From an uncultured Pelagibacteraceae bacterium (GTDB lineage Bacteria; Pseudomonadota; Alphaproteobacteria; Pelagibacterales; Pelagibacteraceae): a stretch of DNA of 36,325 bases. A program made the translations under genes and the position numbers. This document shows positions 9,741 through 19,888 of the stretch, in pieces. The stretch lies in NCBI GenBank assembly GCA_902609915.1, contig CACLTO010000009.1, positions 1-36,325 on the forward strand. The letters are read 5' to 3'. The notes below the pieces were generated by a model. That model searched no databases. It was not told the origin of the DNA and was given only the letters and a program-made list of their open reading frames with translations. The number at the start of each line of letters is the position of its first letter. The stretch's first letter is position 1.

Positions 9741-10367
9741 ATGAATCAAAAAAACTCACTTGGGCTTAATAAATGCTTTTTAGATACAGATAACCCTTTT
9801 GAATTATTTCAAAAATGGTTCGAAGACGCTAAAAAAAAAGAAATCAACGACCCAAATGCTTTAGCATTAGGCACCGCTACTAAAAATGGTGTTCCGTCAG
9901 TAAGAATGGTTCTTCTAAAAGGCCATGATGAAAATGGATTTGTTTTTTATACTAACTTAAATAGTCAAAAAGGAAATGAAATTAAAGAAAATCCAAATGC
10001 TACCATGTGCTTTCATTGGAAAAGTCTGCTAAGACAAATAAGAATAGTTGGAACTTTAAATCAAGTTGATAGTAAAACTGCAGATGAGTATTATAATTCA
10101 AGAGCTTACGATAGCAGAATAGGTGCGTGGGCATCTAAACAAAGCAGCGTACTTGAGAACAGAGATCAGCTTTTAAATTCATTAGTAGAATTTAAAAAAA
10201 AATATAAAGATGAAAATAATGTTCCTAGACCTAGTCACTGGTCTGGATGGAATTTAAAACCTTCATCAATTGAATTTTGGTTAGATGGTGATAATAGAAT
10301 ACATGAAAGATTAAAATATTCTCTGGAAAAAGATAACAAATGGATTAAAAGTCTTCTTAGTCCTTAG
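9741..10367 (+). CDS. pdxH: Pyridoxamine/pyridoxine 5'-phosphate oxidase
   Basis: PdxH oxidises PNP or PMP to pyridoxal 5'-phosphate using FMN and oxygen. The 208-residue protein has the expected order: DPNALALGTATKNGVPSVRMVLLKGHDENGFVFYTN (FMN-binding half), GNEIKENPNATMCFHWKSLLRQIRIVG, SRIGAWASKQS, and the C-terminal signature with PSHWSGWNLKP and IEFWLDGDNRIHERLKY. The length is typical (about 200-220). The start ATG lies 33 bp from the divergent aroC start, and the stop overlaps the convergent polyprenyl synthase by 4 bp. It is monocistronic as far as can be seen. Confidence 0.97.
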   Translation: MNQKNSLGLNKCFLDTDNPFELFQKWFEDAKKKEINDPNALALGTATKNGVPSVRMVLLKGHDENGFVFYTNLNSQKGNEIKENPNATMCFHWKSLLRQIRIVGTLNQVDSKTADEYYNSRAYDSRIGAWASKQSSVLENRDQLLNSLVEFKKKYKDENNVPRPSHWSGWNLKPSSIEFWLDGDNRIHERLKYSLEKDNKWIKSLLSP

Positions 10368-11377
10368 AAGTCTCTAGATAAACTAAATGAAGTTAAATTT
10401 GCAAGAATAGTCTTTTCTTTACAATCTTTAAATACAGACAATGAGTTTGAAGCTAAATTAATATAATGGTGTGCTTTTTGATAACACTCCTTAATAATTT
10501 CATATTGTTTTATTAAGGATAGTGTGTAAGAAAAGTCATTTTCATCTCTTTTTTTCTTAGAAAAGATTTTTTTCATATTTACTCTTTGTTCAGTATTTCC
10601 TCTTTGAAATAATATAATTATTGGTAATGTGATCTTTCCCTCATAGAAATCTTGTCCAATTTTTTTTCCAAATAATTTTAACTCTGAATTATAATCTAGA
10701 GTATCGTCAGCAATTTGAAATGTTAATCCTAAATTTCTACCATAAAACTCTAAAGCCTCTTTCTCTTTTGCTTTCATATCAGACAAAATAGCTCCAACTT
10801 TTGTGGACGCAGCAAATAATTCTGCAGTTTTTGAGGAGATAATTTTTAAATAAGTTTCTTCTAACATATCTACTTCTCCTTTGTGTTGAAGTTGTAAAAC
10901 TTCTCCCTGAGCAATTTTTGAGGAGGTTGAGGATAGCAATTTTAAGACTTCAATATTTCCATCTTCTACCATCATCTCAAAACATCTGCTAAGTAAATAG
11001 TCTCCAACTAAGACAGAGGAATGATTATCCCAAATTTTGTTTAAAGTTTCCTTACCCCTTCTAATTGATCCATTATCAATAACGTCATCATGCATTAAAG
11101 TTGCTGAGTGAATTAGTTCTACGCACGCCGCAAGATTAATATCCCTTGTACCTTTATTATAACCACATAGCTTTGCCGAGCCTAAGGTTAGTAGAGCTCT
11201 TAATCTTTTACCACCCGTTTTAATATGATAATCAGTCATTTTTTGGACTAGATCAACATTACTTTCTAGTTTTAACTTTATTTTTTCCTCTACTAAAATT
11301 AATTTATCTTCAACCGAATCTTTTAGCTGAAAATAAGAATTATTGATTTGTTTTTTAAGCTGGACTACTGTTCCCAT
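10364..11377 (-). CDS. ispB: Long-chain polyprenyl (octaprenyl-type) diphosphate synthase
   Basis: A 337-residue trans-prenyltransferase that makes the long side chain of ubiquinone. The first DDxxD motif LMHDDVIDNGSIRRG has D97, D98 and D101 without the two-residue insertion seen in the nearby IspA. The second motif is QIADDTLDY with D224, D225 and D228. GGKRLRALL at 55-63 is the IPP-binding region. Small residues before the first DDxxD (ELIHSATLMHDD) fit a long product, but exact chain length cannot be read. A promoter with good -35 and -10 elements lies just upstream. It faces the S49 peptidase gene divergently. Confidence 0.9.
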   Translation of the reverse strand: MGTVVQLKKQINNSYFQLKDSVEDKLILVEEKIKLKLESNVDLVQKMTDYHIKTGGKRLRALLTLGSAKLCGYNKGTRDINLAACVELIHSATLMHDDVIDNGSIRRGKETLNKIWDNHSSVLVGDYLLSRCFEMMVEDGNIEVLKLLSSTSSKIAQGEVLQLQHKGEVDMLEETYLKIISSKTAELFAASTKVGAILSDMKAKEKEALEFYGRNLGLTFQIADDTLDYNSELKLFGKKIGQDFYEGKITLPIIILFQRGNTEQRVNMKKIFSKKKRDENDFSYTLSLIKQYEIIKECYQKAHHYINLASNSLSVFKDCKEKTILANLTSFSLSRDF

Positions 11378-11394
11378 ATACTCAACAAACTAGT

Positions 11395-11423
11395 ATAATA
11401 AGTTTATTTTTATCACTTATCAA
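11395..11423 (-). promoter_or_regulatory. Sigma-70-type promoter of the polyprenyl synthase gene
   Basis: On the minus strand, TTGATA (11423-11418) is separated by 17 bp from TATTAT (11400-11395). This is close to the consensus -35/-10 pair and lies 18-46 bp before the start codon at 11377. It is a prediction from sequence only. Confidence 0.55.
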
Positions 11424-11451
11424 TTGACGCACCCAATTGTTCAATTATAAG
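11424..11451 (+). promoter_or_regulatory. Sigma-70-type promoter of the S49 peptidase gene
   Basis: On the plus strand, TTGACG (11424-11429) is followed after 16 bp by TATAAG (11446-11451), about 40 bp before the ATG at 11491. Its -35 box directly abuts the -35 box of the opposite promoter. Confidence 0.45.
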
Positions 11452-11490
11452 GTGTCTTTATATTCATAGAAAATTTTGTAAGTATTAAAA

Positions 11491-12297
11491 ATGTTCTCTA
11501 TTTTTAAAAAGAAAAAAATTGTTCCACATATCAAATTGAGTGGGGTTATCGGCAACGTCGGAAAATTTAAACAAGGAATAGATTTTTCTGGTCAAGAAGA
11601 GATTATTTCAAAGGCTTTTTCAATTAAAAAAGCACCGTGTGTAGCTATTACAATCAATTCCCCTGGGGGATCTCCAGTACAGTCACATTTAATTTATAGC
11701 CATATAAGACAACAGGCAAAAAAAAATAAAAAAAAAGTTATAGTTTTTGCTGAAGATGTAGCCGCATCAGGAGGTTACCTGATAGCATGCGCTGGAGATG
11801 AAATATATGCTAACTCCAGTTCAATTATAGGCTCAATAGGTGTTATCTACTCTTCTTTTGGTTTTACAGAATTAATAAGAAAGATAGGTGTCGAGAGGAG
11901 AGTTCATACTGCGGGAAAAAATAAAAGTACACTAGATCCATTTCTTGATGAGAAAAAAGAGGACATTGAAAGACTGAAAAATATTCAATTAGATTTACAC
12001 AAAGATTTTATAGATGTTGTTGAAAAAAGTAGAGACTCTAAATTGAAAAAATCAGAGGTAGAATTGTTTTCTGGTGAATTCTGGTCTGGCAGAAGAGCCA
12101 AAGATCTTGGTTTAATAGATGAAATTGGAAATGCAAATCAGATATTAAGAGAAAAATATGGAGAAGATGTTGTTATTAAAAAATTTGAAAAATCAAAGAG
12201 TTGGCTTAGTAAAAAATTATCGTCTTCAAATGACCATGTTGACCAATTAGCAAATATATTAGAGGAAAAATCAGTTTGGCAAAAATATGGCCTCTAA
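11491..12297 (+). CDS. S49 family serine peptidase (SohB/SppA-like)
   Basis: A 268-residue peptidase of MEROPS family S49, which clips signal-peptide remnants or membrane proteins using a Ser-Lys dyad. [13 protein letters not shown] (54-66) precedes [11 protein letters not shown], where Ser93 should be the nucleophile, and [13 protein letters not shown] gives Lys145 as the general base. IIGSIGVIY is another family hallmark. It is a single-domain, short form, with no clear signal peptide or N-terminal anchor beyond a Lys-rich MFSIFKKKK start. This differs from the E. coli SohB anchor. It overlaps glyQ by 11 bp, so it is probably co-transcribed with glyQ-glyS. Confidence 0.88.
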   Translation: MFSIFKKKKIVPHIKLSGVIGNVGKFKQGIDFSGQEEIISKAFSIKKAPCVAITINSPGGSPVQSHLIYSHIRQQAKKNKKKVIVFAEDVAASGGYLIACAGDEIYANSSSIIGSIGVIYSSFGFTELIRKIGVERRVHTAGKNKSTLDPFLDEKKEDIERLKNIQLDLHKDFIDVVEKSRDSKLKKSEVELFSGEFWSGRRAKDLGLIDEIGNANQILREKYGEDVVIKKFEKSKSWLSKKLSSSNDHVDQLANILEEKSVWQKYGL

Positions 12298-13168
12298 AAA
12301 GAATAAAAAAAAACCTAAATTTCAAACTTTCCAAGATACAATTATTAATCTACAAAAGTTTTGGAGTAAAAATGGATGTGTAATTTTGCAACCTTATGAT
12401 ATCGAAGTTGGAGCTGGAACATTTCACCCAGCTACTACTTTAAGATCAATTGGACCCAAACCATGGAAGGCAGCTTACGTTCAACCTTCACGAAGACCTA
12501 CTGATGGAAGATATGGAGATAATCCAAATAGACTTCAGCATTACTATCAATTTCAAGTTATAATAAAACCCTCTCCACTAAATATTAAAAAACTTTATTT
12601 AAATAGTTTGTCGGTAATAGGAATTAATCATAAAGACCATGATATTAGATTTGTTGAAGATGACTGGGAAAGCCCAACTTTAGGAGCTGCGGGTCTTGGG
12701 TGGGAAGTATGGTGTGATGGAATGGAAATATCTCAATTTACTTATTTTCAACAAATGGCAGGCTTTGAATGTAAACCAGTATCAGTAGAGATAACATATG
12801 GTCTTGAAAGAATTTGCATGTTTACCCAACAGAAAAAAAATGTTTACGATTTAGTTTGGAATGACGAAGATATTGAGTATAGAGAAGTTTTTCATCAATC
12901 AGAAAAAGAGTTTTCAGCTTATAACTTTGAACATGCTAACACAGAGAATTTATTTAAGATATTTGATATGCATGAAAGTGAGGCAAAATCATTGGTTGAA
13001 AAAAGAATATCTTTACCTGCATACGATCAATGTTTGAAAGCAAGCCATGTATTTAATGTTTTAGATGCTCGTGGAGCTATTAGTGTTGCTCAAAGAGCAG
13101 AATACATAGGTCGAATAAGAGAAATAACAAAACAAGCTGCTGCAATTTGGGTGGAAACTCAAACATAA
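12287..13168 (+). CDS. glyQ: Glycyl-tRNA synthetase alpha subunit
   Basis: The catalytic-core subunit (293 residues) of the bacterial alpha2beta2 glycyl-tRNA synthetase. Very conserved segments are seen: [19 protein letters not shown], the class II motif region [38 protein letters not shown], and [20 protein letters not shown] with [10 protein letters not shown], which forms motif 3. The C-terminal [18 protein letters not shown] is also typical. It begins inside the end of the S49 peptidase gene and ends directly before the glyS start codon. The length equals that of other GlyQ proteins. Confidence 0.97.
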   Translation: MASKKNKKKPKFQTFQDTIINLQKFWSKNGCVILQPYDIEVGAGTFHPATTLRSIGPKPWKAAYVQPSRRPTDGRYGDNPNRLQHYYQFQVIIKPSPLNIKKLYLNSLSVIGINHKDHDIRFVEDDWESPTLGAAGLGWEVWCDGMEISQFTYFQQMAGFECKPVSVEITYGLERICMFTQQKKNVYDLVWNDEDIEYREVFHQSEKEFSAYNFEHANTENLFKIFDMHESEAKSLVEKRISLPAYDQCLKASHVFNVLDARGAISVAQRAEYIGRIREITKQAAAIWVETQT

Positions 13169-15252
13169 ATGTCAGAATTTTTCCTAGAGTTGTTTAGTGA
13201 AGAGATACCTGCTGGGCTACAAAAAAATTTAAGAGAAAAAATTTTTGAAGATTTTAAAAATTTATTTGAAGAAAAATCAATTAAATTAAAAAAAAGTTTT
13301 TCCTTTTCAACCCCAAATAGATTGGTTTTAGTTTTTGAGGGCCTAGATAAACAAATTAAAATAAAATCTAAAGAGATAAGAGGCCCTAAAACTAATGCTC
13401 CAGATCAAGCATTAAAGGGTTTTTTGAGATCAAATAAAATTGACAAAAAGGAACTATTTAAAAAAAAACTGAAAAAGATGAATTCTATTTTTACAGAAAT
13501 AGGGCAACTTTACTTAAAACTCATGATTTACTTACTGAATTTATTCCAAAAATTTTAAATAACTACCAATGGAAAAAGTCAATGAAATGGGGTGAATTCG
13601 ATTTAAATTGGGGAAGACCATTGAAATCAATCTTATCAATATTTGATAAAAAGATTATAAGTTTTAAATTTCATCATTTAGCCTCTTCTAACCAGACTTT
13701 TTTAGATAAAGATTTTGAAGATAAAAAAAAATCTTTTGAAAATTTTAAGAAATATAACGAATTTTTTGAGAAACAAGGTGAGTATATAGATCATAATAAA
13801 CGACTAAAGATTATAAATAAATCTTTTTCAAAAATATTAAGAAAAAAAAGATTAAAGATTAATGAAAATCCTAAACTTATTGATGAAGTAGTAAATTTAG
13901 TTGATAGTCCGAATACTTTGTTATGTAGCTTTGACAAAGATTTTTTGTCAGTTCCTAAAGAAATTTTGATTTTAACAATGGAGACTCATCAAAGATATTT
14001 TCCAACCTTTAACGACAAAGATGAGATTACCAATGAATTTTTAATTGTGTCGAATAAAAATGATAATAAGGGACTTATAAAAACTGGAAATGAAAGAGTT
14101 GTAAATTCAAGATTAAGTGATGCAGAATTTTTCTGGAATAAAGATAAGTCTCATAACTTAGTCAAAAAAGTATCAGAATTAAAATCAATGAACTTCTTCA
14201 AGGGTCTTGGAACTTATTTTGATAAAGTACATCGTATGCGTAAACTTGGTGGGATGATCTCAGATGAATTATTAATTAGTAAAGAAAAAGTGGAATTATC
14301 AGCATCAATTTGTAAAACAGATCTAACCTCTGAACTTGTAGGTGAATTTCCTGAACTCCAAGGACTTATGGGAGGATATTTTTCTGAACATCAAGGATTT
14401 GATAAAGATATTTCTATTGCAATTACAGAACAATATTTACCGATTGGTCTTAAGTCGAGGGTTCCTAAAAAACCATTTAGCATTGCCCTATCTATTACAG
14501 ATAAAATTGACACTATAGTAGGTTTTTTTGGGATCAATGAAAAACCCACAAGTTCTAAAGATCCATTAGCGCTAAGAAGAACTGCATTAGGTATAATCAG
14601 AACTCTAATAGAAAACAAAAAAAATTTGAGAATAAATGATCTTTTGATTTACTCCTCACGTTTATTTGAGGAACAAGGATATGTTTTAGACAATAAAGAT
14701 TTACAAAAAGAACTATATGAATTTTTGAAGGATAGATTTAAATATTATTTAAAAGAAAAAGATATACGTCATGACATAATAGAGGCTTCTTTATCGTCAT
14801 TCTCATTGAATAAAATATTTTCTATTTTCGAAAAAGCGAGGTATTTAAACAAAGTTATTAATAGTCAAATTGGTATAGACATAAATTTAAGTTATAAAAG
14901 GGCCTCAAATATTTTAGATAGTGAGATGAAAAATAATGAAATTGAAATTAACAATACAACTGATCCTGGTATTTTTAAAAGTGATTTTGAAAAAAATTTG
15001 TATAAAAAGATTAGTGAAATTAAGAAATATTACTCATCTATAAATGATGATGAGGATTATGAAAAATCGCTGTCTATTTTGGCAGAAACTAAAAAAGAAG
15101 TTTTTGAGTTTTTTGACAATGTAAAAGTAAATGAAGAAAATGAGACTTTAAGAAAAAATCGATTGGAACTTATTAATATGTTATGTAAAACGTTCCAAAA
15201 CTATATTAATTTTCAAATGTTAAAAGCACATAATGACCAAACTAATTCTTAA
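13169..15252 (+). CDS. glyS: Glycyl-tRNA synthetase beta subunit, with a -1 frameshift at an A9 run
   Basis: GlyS provides tRNA recognition for glycyl-tRNA synthetase. It starts with FFLELFSEEIPAGLQKNL, a hallmark of the beta subunit. Translation from 13169 runs off-family after ELFKKK and stops at 13558. The family sequence resumes in the -1 frame as TEKDEFYFYRNRATLL and goes on through ILNNYQWKKSMKW, ETHQRYFPTFND, LVGEFPELQGLMGGYFSEHQG and KDPLALRRTALGIIRTLIEN to 15252. The switch lies at nine A residues (13460-13468), read as three AAA codons. One extra A or a -1 slip gives a normal protein of about 694 residues. It overlaps ppdK by 20 bp. Explanations are a sequencing deletion, transcript slippage, or a true mutation, the last being unlikely for an essential gene. 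Confidence 0.92.
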
Positions 15253-17897
15253 TTTTAATTCAAAAGACTTAAAAAAAATTAAAAATCCTAAAAATTTACT
15301 AGGTGGTAAAGGTGCAAATTTGTCTGAGATGGGAAAAATGGGTTTACCGGTACCACCTGGCTTTACTATTTCAACAAAAGTCTGTGATATATTTTTCAAC
15401 AATAAAAAAACTTTAAACCCAAAAATAATTAGTCAAATTAAAAAAGAATTGAAGGTCATAGAAAAAGATGTGTCAAAAAAATTTGGAGATTTGAAAAATC
15501 CACTTCTTTTGTCTGTCAGATCGGGAGCCAGGGTGTCAATGCCAGGTATGATGGATACAATTCTCAATCTAGGACTAAATGATAAGACTGTGATTGCTCT
15601 AGCTAGCCAAACATCAAATGAAAGATTTGCGAAAGATAGCTATAGAAGATTTATTCAAATGTATAGCAGCGTTGTTATGGGCGTTGAGAACTACTTATTT
15701 GAGGAGTTAATAGAAAATTATAAATTAACTAAGGGTGTATTACTTGATACTGAACTAGATGAAAAAGATTGGGGAGGTTTAATAAAAGATTTTAAAGATT
15801 TAGTAAAAGAAAAAACAAAAAAAGATTTTCCTCAAAATGTTTATCAACAATTATTTGGAGCTATTAATGCTGTATTTTTATCCTGGGAAAGTAATAGAGC
15901 AAAAGTTTACAGAAAACTAAATCAAATTCCATCAGAATGGGGCACTGCAGTTAATGTCCAATCTATGGTATTTGGAAACATGGGAAATGATTGCGCAACA
16001 GGTGTTGTATTCACACGAAATCCATCTGATGGTTCAAATGATATTTATGGAGAATATCTTATTAATGCTCAAGGTGAGGATGTTGTCGCTGGAACTAGAA
16101 CACCACAATACATAACTAAAAAAGCTAAAAAAGAGGCAAAAGTCAGAGCCTCATCAATGGAGGAGTCGATGCCAAAAGTATATTCTGAGTTAACCAAAAT
16201 CCTTAAGAAATTAGAGAAACACTATAAAGACATGCAAGATGTAGAATTTACAGTTGAGAATAATAAACTTTGGATATTACAAACCCGTTCAGGAAAAAGA
16301 ACTTCAAAGTCGGCAGTAAAGATTGCAGTTGATATGGTTAAAGAAAAGTTGATAACAAAAGATGAAGCTGTTTTACGAATTGATCCAAATTCTTTAGATA
16401 CACTATTACATCCTACTTTAGATGAGAAAAGTTCAATTCAGGTAATCGCCAATGGTCTTCCAGCATCACCAGGTGCAGCAAGTGGAAAAGTAGTTTTTAC
16501 TTCAGAAGAGGCTGAAAGATTAAACAATATGATGCAAGATACAATTTTAGTAAGAGTTGAAACTTCTCCAGAGGATATTCAAGGTATGCATGCAGCTAAA
16601 GGAATTCTAACAGCAAGGGGAGGTATGACTAGTCATGCTGCCGTGGTAGCAAGGGGCATGGGTAGACCTTGCGTTTCTGGTTCCAGTGAGATTGATATTC
16701 AATATGATAAAAAAATTTTTAAAACGTCATCAACTGAAATTCAAGAAGGTGATACAATCACAATTGATGGTTCTACTGGAAGAATAATTCTAGGTGCTGT
16801 TGCAACAGTCGAACCAGAAATATCTGGTGATTTTTCTAAATTGATGAGTTGGGCTGATAATATTCGAAAATTAAAAGTTAGAACAAATTCTGAAACTCCA
16901 CTAGACACTAAAACAGCTAGAGCTTTTGGTGCTGAAGGAATAGGTCTTTGTAGAACTGAACATATGTTCTTTGATGAAGAAAGAATTTTATCTGTTAGAG
17001 AAATGATCTTATCAAAAACACAGGAAGATAGAGCTAAAGCTTTAGAAAAATTATTACCTCATCAAAAAAAAGATTTTATTGAAATTTTCAAGATAATGCA
17101 GGGCCTTCCAGTTACAGTCAGATTACTTGATCCGCCACTTCATGAGTTTCTACCAAAATCAGAAAAAGAAATCTCTGAAGTTGCAGAAATTGTTGGAACT
17201 AATATAAAAGAGGTCGAGGCTAGGATAGAAGAACTCCATGAACAAAATCCAATGTTAGGTCATAGAGGTTGTAGATTAGGTATTTCATTTCCTGAAATTT
17301 ATGAAATGCAGTGTAGGGCAATATTTGAAGCCTTGTCTGAACTTAAAAAAAAGAAACAGAAGTCAGCTATTCCTGAAATTATGATACCACTGGTTTCAAC
17401 AGAAGCAGAAATAGAAATAATGAAAGATCTTGTTATTAAAACTGCAAAAAAAAGTTCAGAGTGAAAATAAAATTAAAATAGCATTTTTAGTTGGTACAAT
17501 GATTGAACTACCTAGAGCAGCAATAAAAGCACATGATATAGCTAAACATGCAGAATTTTTTAGTTTTGGAACAAATGATTTAACGCAAACTACTTTTGGC
17601 ATTAGTAGGGATGACAGTAGTAAATTTTTAAACGACTATATTGATAATAAAATTTTCACAATTGACCCGTTTGTCTCTATAGACGATGGAGTAAAAGATT
17701 TAGTGAAAATCGCAGTTGAAAAAGGAAAAAAGCAAAACAATAAAATAAAATTAGGAATTTGTGGAGAACATGGAGGGGATCCTGAGAGTATTAATTTCTG
17801 CTCAAAGATTGGACTAAATTATGTATCTTGTTCACCATACAGAGTACCAATTGCCAGATTAGCAGCTGCACAAGCTGAATTAAATAATAAAGGTTAA
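15233..17897 (+). CDS. ppdK: Pyruvate, phosphate dikinase, with a +1 frameshift at an A8 run
   Basis: PpdK interconverts pyruvate, ATP and phosphate with PEP, AMP and PPi. The N-terminal ATP-grasp domain shows [21 protein letters not shown] and [16 protein letters not shown]. The swivelling phosphohistidine domain has [21 protein letters not shown] with His468. The C-terminal PEP-binding barrel has [22 protein letters not shown] and, after the break, [10 protein letters not shown] and [15 protein letters not shown]. Translation from 15233 stops at 17464. The family frame continues at plus one ([17 protein letters not shown]) to 17897. The break lies in eight A residues (17446-17453), where seven would restore one frame of about 887 residues. 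It probably sits in one transcript with glyQS. Error, slippage and real loss are all possible; I favour error or slippage. Confidence 0.92.
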
Positions 17898-17911
17898 TAT
17901 TATTAAAAGAA

Positions 17912-18745
17912 TTAGGCTTCTATTTTAAAGTCTATAGCTGGAGCGCTATGAGTGAGGCTTCCTATGGAAATTCTATTGACACCAGTCTTAGCAACTGATT
18001 TGATATTTCTGAAATTAATATTTCCTGAAGCTTCGGTCTCGTAATATTTTTTTGCAAGCCTTACTCCAATCTTTAGGTTTTTGATATTCATATTATCAAA
18101 TAAAACTGTATTAAACTTAAGACCTGTTATCTCTTTTAGTTGTTTTAAGTTATCCACTTCAACCGTAATTTTTTTCCCTTTTTTATTTTGAATAGCTAAA
18201 GAAACTAATTCTTTAATATTTGAACTAGCAATATGGTTATCCTTGATTAAGTATTCATCACTTAAATTAAACCTATGATTAATACCACCTCCTAATTTAA
18301 CAGCATACTTTTGTATTACTCTTAAGCTTGGAATAGTTTTTCTTGTACAACAAATTTTACATTTTTTACTTACTAATCTTACAAATTTATTTGTTTTTGT
18401 GGCAATTCCAGAGAGATGAGATAAGAAATTTAGAGCAACCCTTTCTGCGATTAAAATATTTTGGGCATTTCCTTCTATGGTTGCAATCAATGATTTCTTT
18501 TTAGCAAAAGTCCCATCTTTTTTTTTGATTATAAATTTTATATTTTTATCAATCAGAGAAAAACTTTCTTTAGCAAATAAAAGACCACCTATCACTGCAT
18601 CTTGATTTAATATCAATTTTAATTTTATTATTTTATTATTTTGAAGAAGATTTGTAGTTATATCTCCTGATGGGTACAAATCCTCATTTAGTGCGAGTTT
18701 TACAATATTACTTATAAAATTTTTACTTAGTTTTATTTGAGACAC
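17912..18745 (-). CDS. nadC: Nicotinate-nucleotide diphosphorylase (quinolinate phosphoribosyltransferase)
   Basis: NadC converts quinolinate and PRPP into nicotinate mononucleotide, CO2 and PPi in de novo NAD synthesis. The 277-residue protein contains EDLYPSGDITT near the N-terminus, ERVALNFLSHLSGIATKT, CTRKTIPSLRVIQKYAVKLGGGINHRFNLSDEYLIKDNH (with the Arg, Lys and His residues that bind the substrate), EVDNLKQLKE and FDNMN, ending with a SIGSLTHSAPAIDFKIE tail typical of the family. It lies 6 bp downstream of nadA on the same strand, so they are one operon. It converges on ppdK with 14 bp between the stop codons. Confidence 0.96.
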   Translation of the reverse strand: MSQIKLSKNFISNIVKLALNEDLYPSGDITTNLLQNNKIIKLKLILNQDAVIGGLLFAKESFSLIDKNIKFIIKKKDGTFAKKKSLIATIEGNAQNILIAERVALNFLSHLSGIATKTNKFVRLVSKKCKICCTRKTIPSLRVIQKYAVKLGGGINHRFNLSDEYLIKDNHIASSNIKELVSLAIQNKKGKKITVEVDNLKQLKEITGLKFNTVLFDNMNIKNLKIGVRLAKKYYETEASGNINFRNIKSVAKTGVNRISIGSLTHSAPAIDFKIEA

Positions 18746-18751
18746 AAAAAG

Positions 18752-19741
18752 TTATCTACCGATGGCAACCATTTTTTCAACAGATAATCGAGCTTTATCG
18801 ATAGTCTCTTGATCCATAATAATTTCACCAGTTTCATTTTCTAAACAATCTAGTATTTTTGGTAGTGTTATTTTTTTCATATGAGGGCATATGTTGCAGG
18901 GTTTAATAAATTCGACATTAGGATTTTCTATTTGAATATTATCACTCATGGAACACTCAGTTACCATCATAACTTTTTTCGGCTGGTTATCTTTAACATA
19001 ATTTATCATTCCTGAGGTCGAACCAGCAAAATCACTCGCTTTAATCACCTCCGGTGGACATTCTGGATGTGCAATTATTTTGATTCCAGGATTGTTTTTC
19101 CTAATATCAATTATTTCATTTTCATTAAATTGATCATGCACAATGCAAATCCCTTTCCAGGAAATAATTTCAATATCTACCTGAGAGGCAACATATTTGG
19201 CTAAATAATCATCAGGTAGAAAAATTACTTTTTTAACCCCCAAAGATTTTACAATTTTAACAGCATTAGCTGACGTACAACATACATCTGTTTCTGCTTT
19301 AACATCTGCAGATGTATTTACATAAGAAACGACTGGCACACCAGGATATTTCTCTTTTAGCAATCGAACATCTTTTCCAGTGATAGATGATGAAAGAGAG
19401 CATCCAGCTGCCATATCTGGTAATAGAACTTTCTTACTTGGACTCATTAATTTTGCCGTCTCTGCCATAAAATGGACTCCTGCCATAATAATTATATCTG
19501 CTGAAGTTTTGGATGCTTCAACTGCAAGCGCTAAAGAGTCTGCTGAGAAATCAGCAATTCCATGATAAATTTCAGGTGTTTGATAATTATGAGCAAGAAT
19601 TACAGCATTCTTCTCTTTTTTTAGCTTATTAATTTTAAAGATATATGGAGCATGAACTGACCACTCAATTTCAGGCATTACTTTTGAAATCTTTTTATAT
19701 ATTGGGTCTGTTGCTTTTTTTACTTCTTGATTAAATTCCAT
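18752..19741 (-). CDS. nadA: Quinolinate synthase A (4Fe-4S enzyme)
   Basis: NadA condenses iminoaspartate with dihydroxyacetone phosphate to give quinolinate, using a [4Fe-4S] cluster. Visible family segments are VILAHNYQTPEIYHGIADFSADSLALA, MAGVHFMAETAKLMSP, LPDMAAGCSLSSSI, YVNTSADVKAETDVCCTSANA, HPECPPEV, TECSMSDN and KPCNICPHMKKITL, which contain the cluster cysteines. I chose the ATG at 19741 (329 residues). An in-frame TTG at 19756, with an AGG seven bases before it, is a fair alternative that adds five residues. The gene is followed by nadC. No aspartate oxidase (nadB) lies between or beside them. Confidence 0.95.
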   Translation of the reverse strand: MEFNQEVKKATDPIYKKISKVMPEIEWSVHAPYIFKINKLKKEKNAVILAHNYQTPEIYHGIADFSADSLALAVEASKTSADIIIMAGVHFMAETAKLMSPSKKVLLPDMAAGCSLSSSITGKDVRLLKEKYPGVPVVSYVNTSADVKAETDVCCTSANAVKIVKSLGVKKVIFLPDDYLAKYVASQVDIEIISWKGICIVHDQFNENEIIDIRKNNPGIKIIAHPECPPEVIKASDFAGSTSGMINYVKDNQPKKVMMVTECSMSDNIQIENPNVEFIKPCNICPHMKKITLPKILDCLENETGEIIMDQETIDKARLSVEKMVAIGR

Positions 19742-19797
19742 ATGAAAATTTATCAATTTGAAACCTGCTTGTCATTGATTTAATGTGGGTCATATTT

Positions 19798-19883
19798 GCG
19801 GCCATGCTGAAATTGGTAGACAGGCACGGTTGAGGGCCGTGTGGACCTAGTCCATGAGAGTTCAAGTCTCTCTGGCCGCACCA
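19798..19883 (+). tRNA. tRNA-Leu, anticodon GAG
   Basis: An 86-base class II tRNA with a long variable arm and an encoded CCA. The acceptor arms GCGGCCA (19798-19804) and TGGCCGC (19873-19879) pair fully. The anticodon stem CACGG/CCGTG encloses TTGAGGG, giving anticodon GAG. The T arm GAGAGTTCAAGTCTCTC is intact. It stands divergent from nadA and five bases from the 3' end of ygfZ. No integrated element is seen beside it. Confidence 0.97.
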
Positions 19884-19888
19884 AAAAG

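Noticed and set aside
13169-17897. glyS and ppdK as pseudogenes
   Set aside because: Both carry only a single homopolymer indel, the rest of each sequence is conserved on both sides, and glyS should be essential; error or slippage is more likely.
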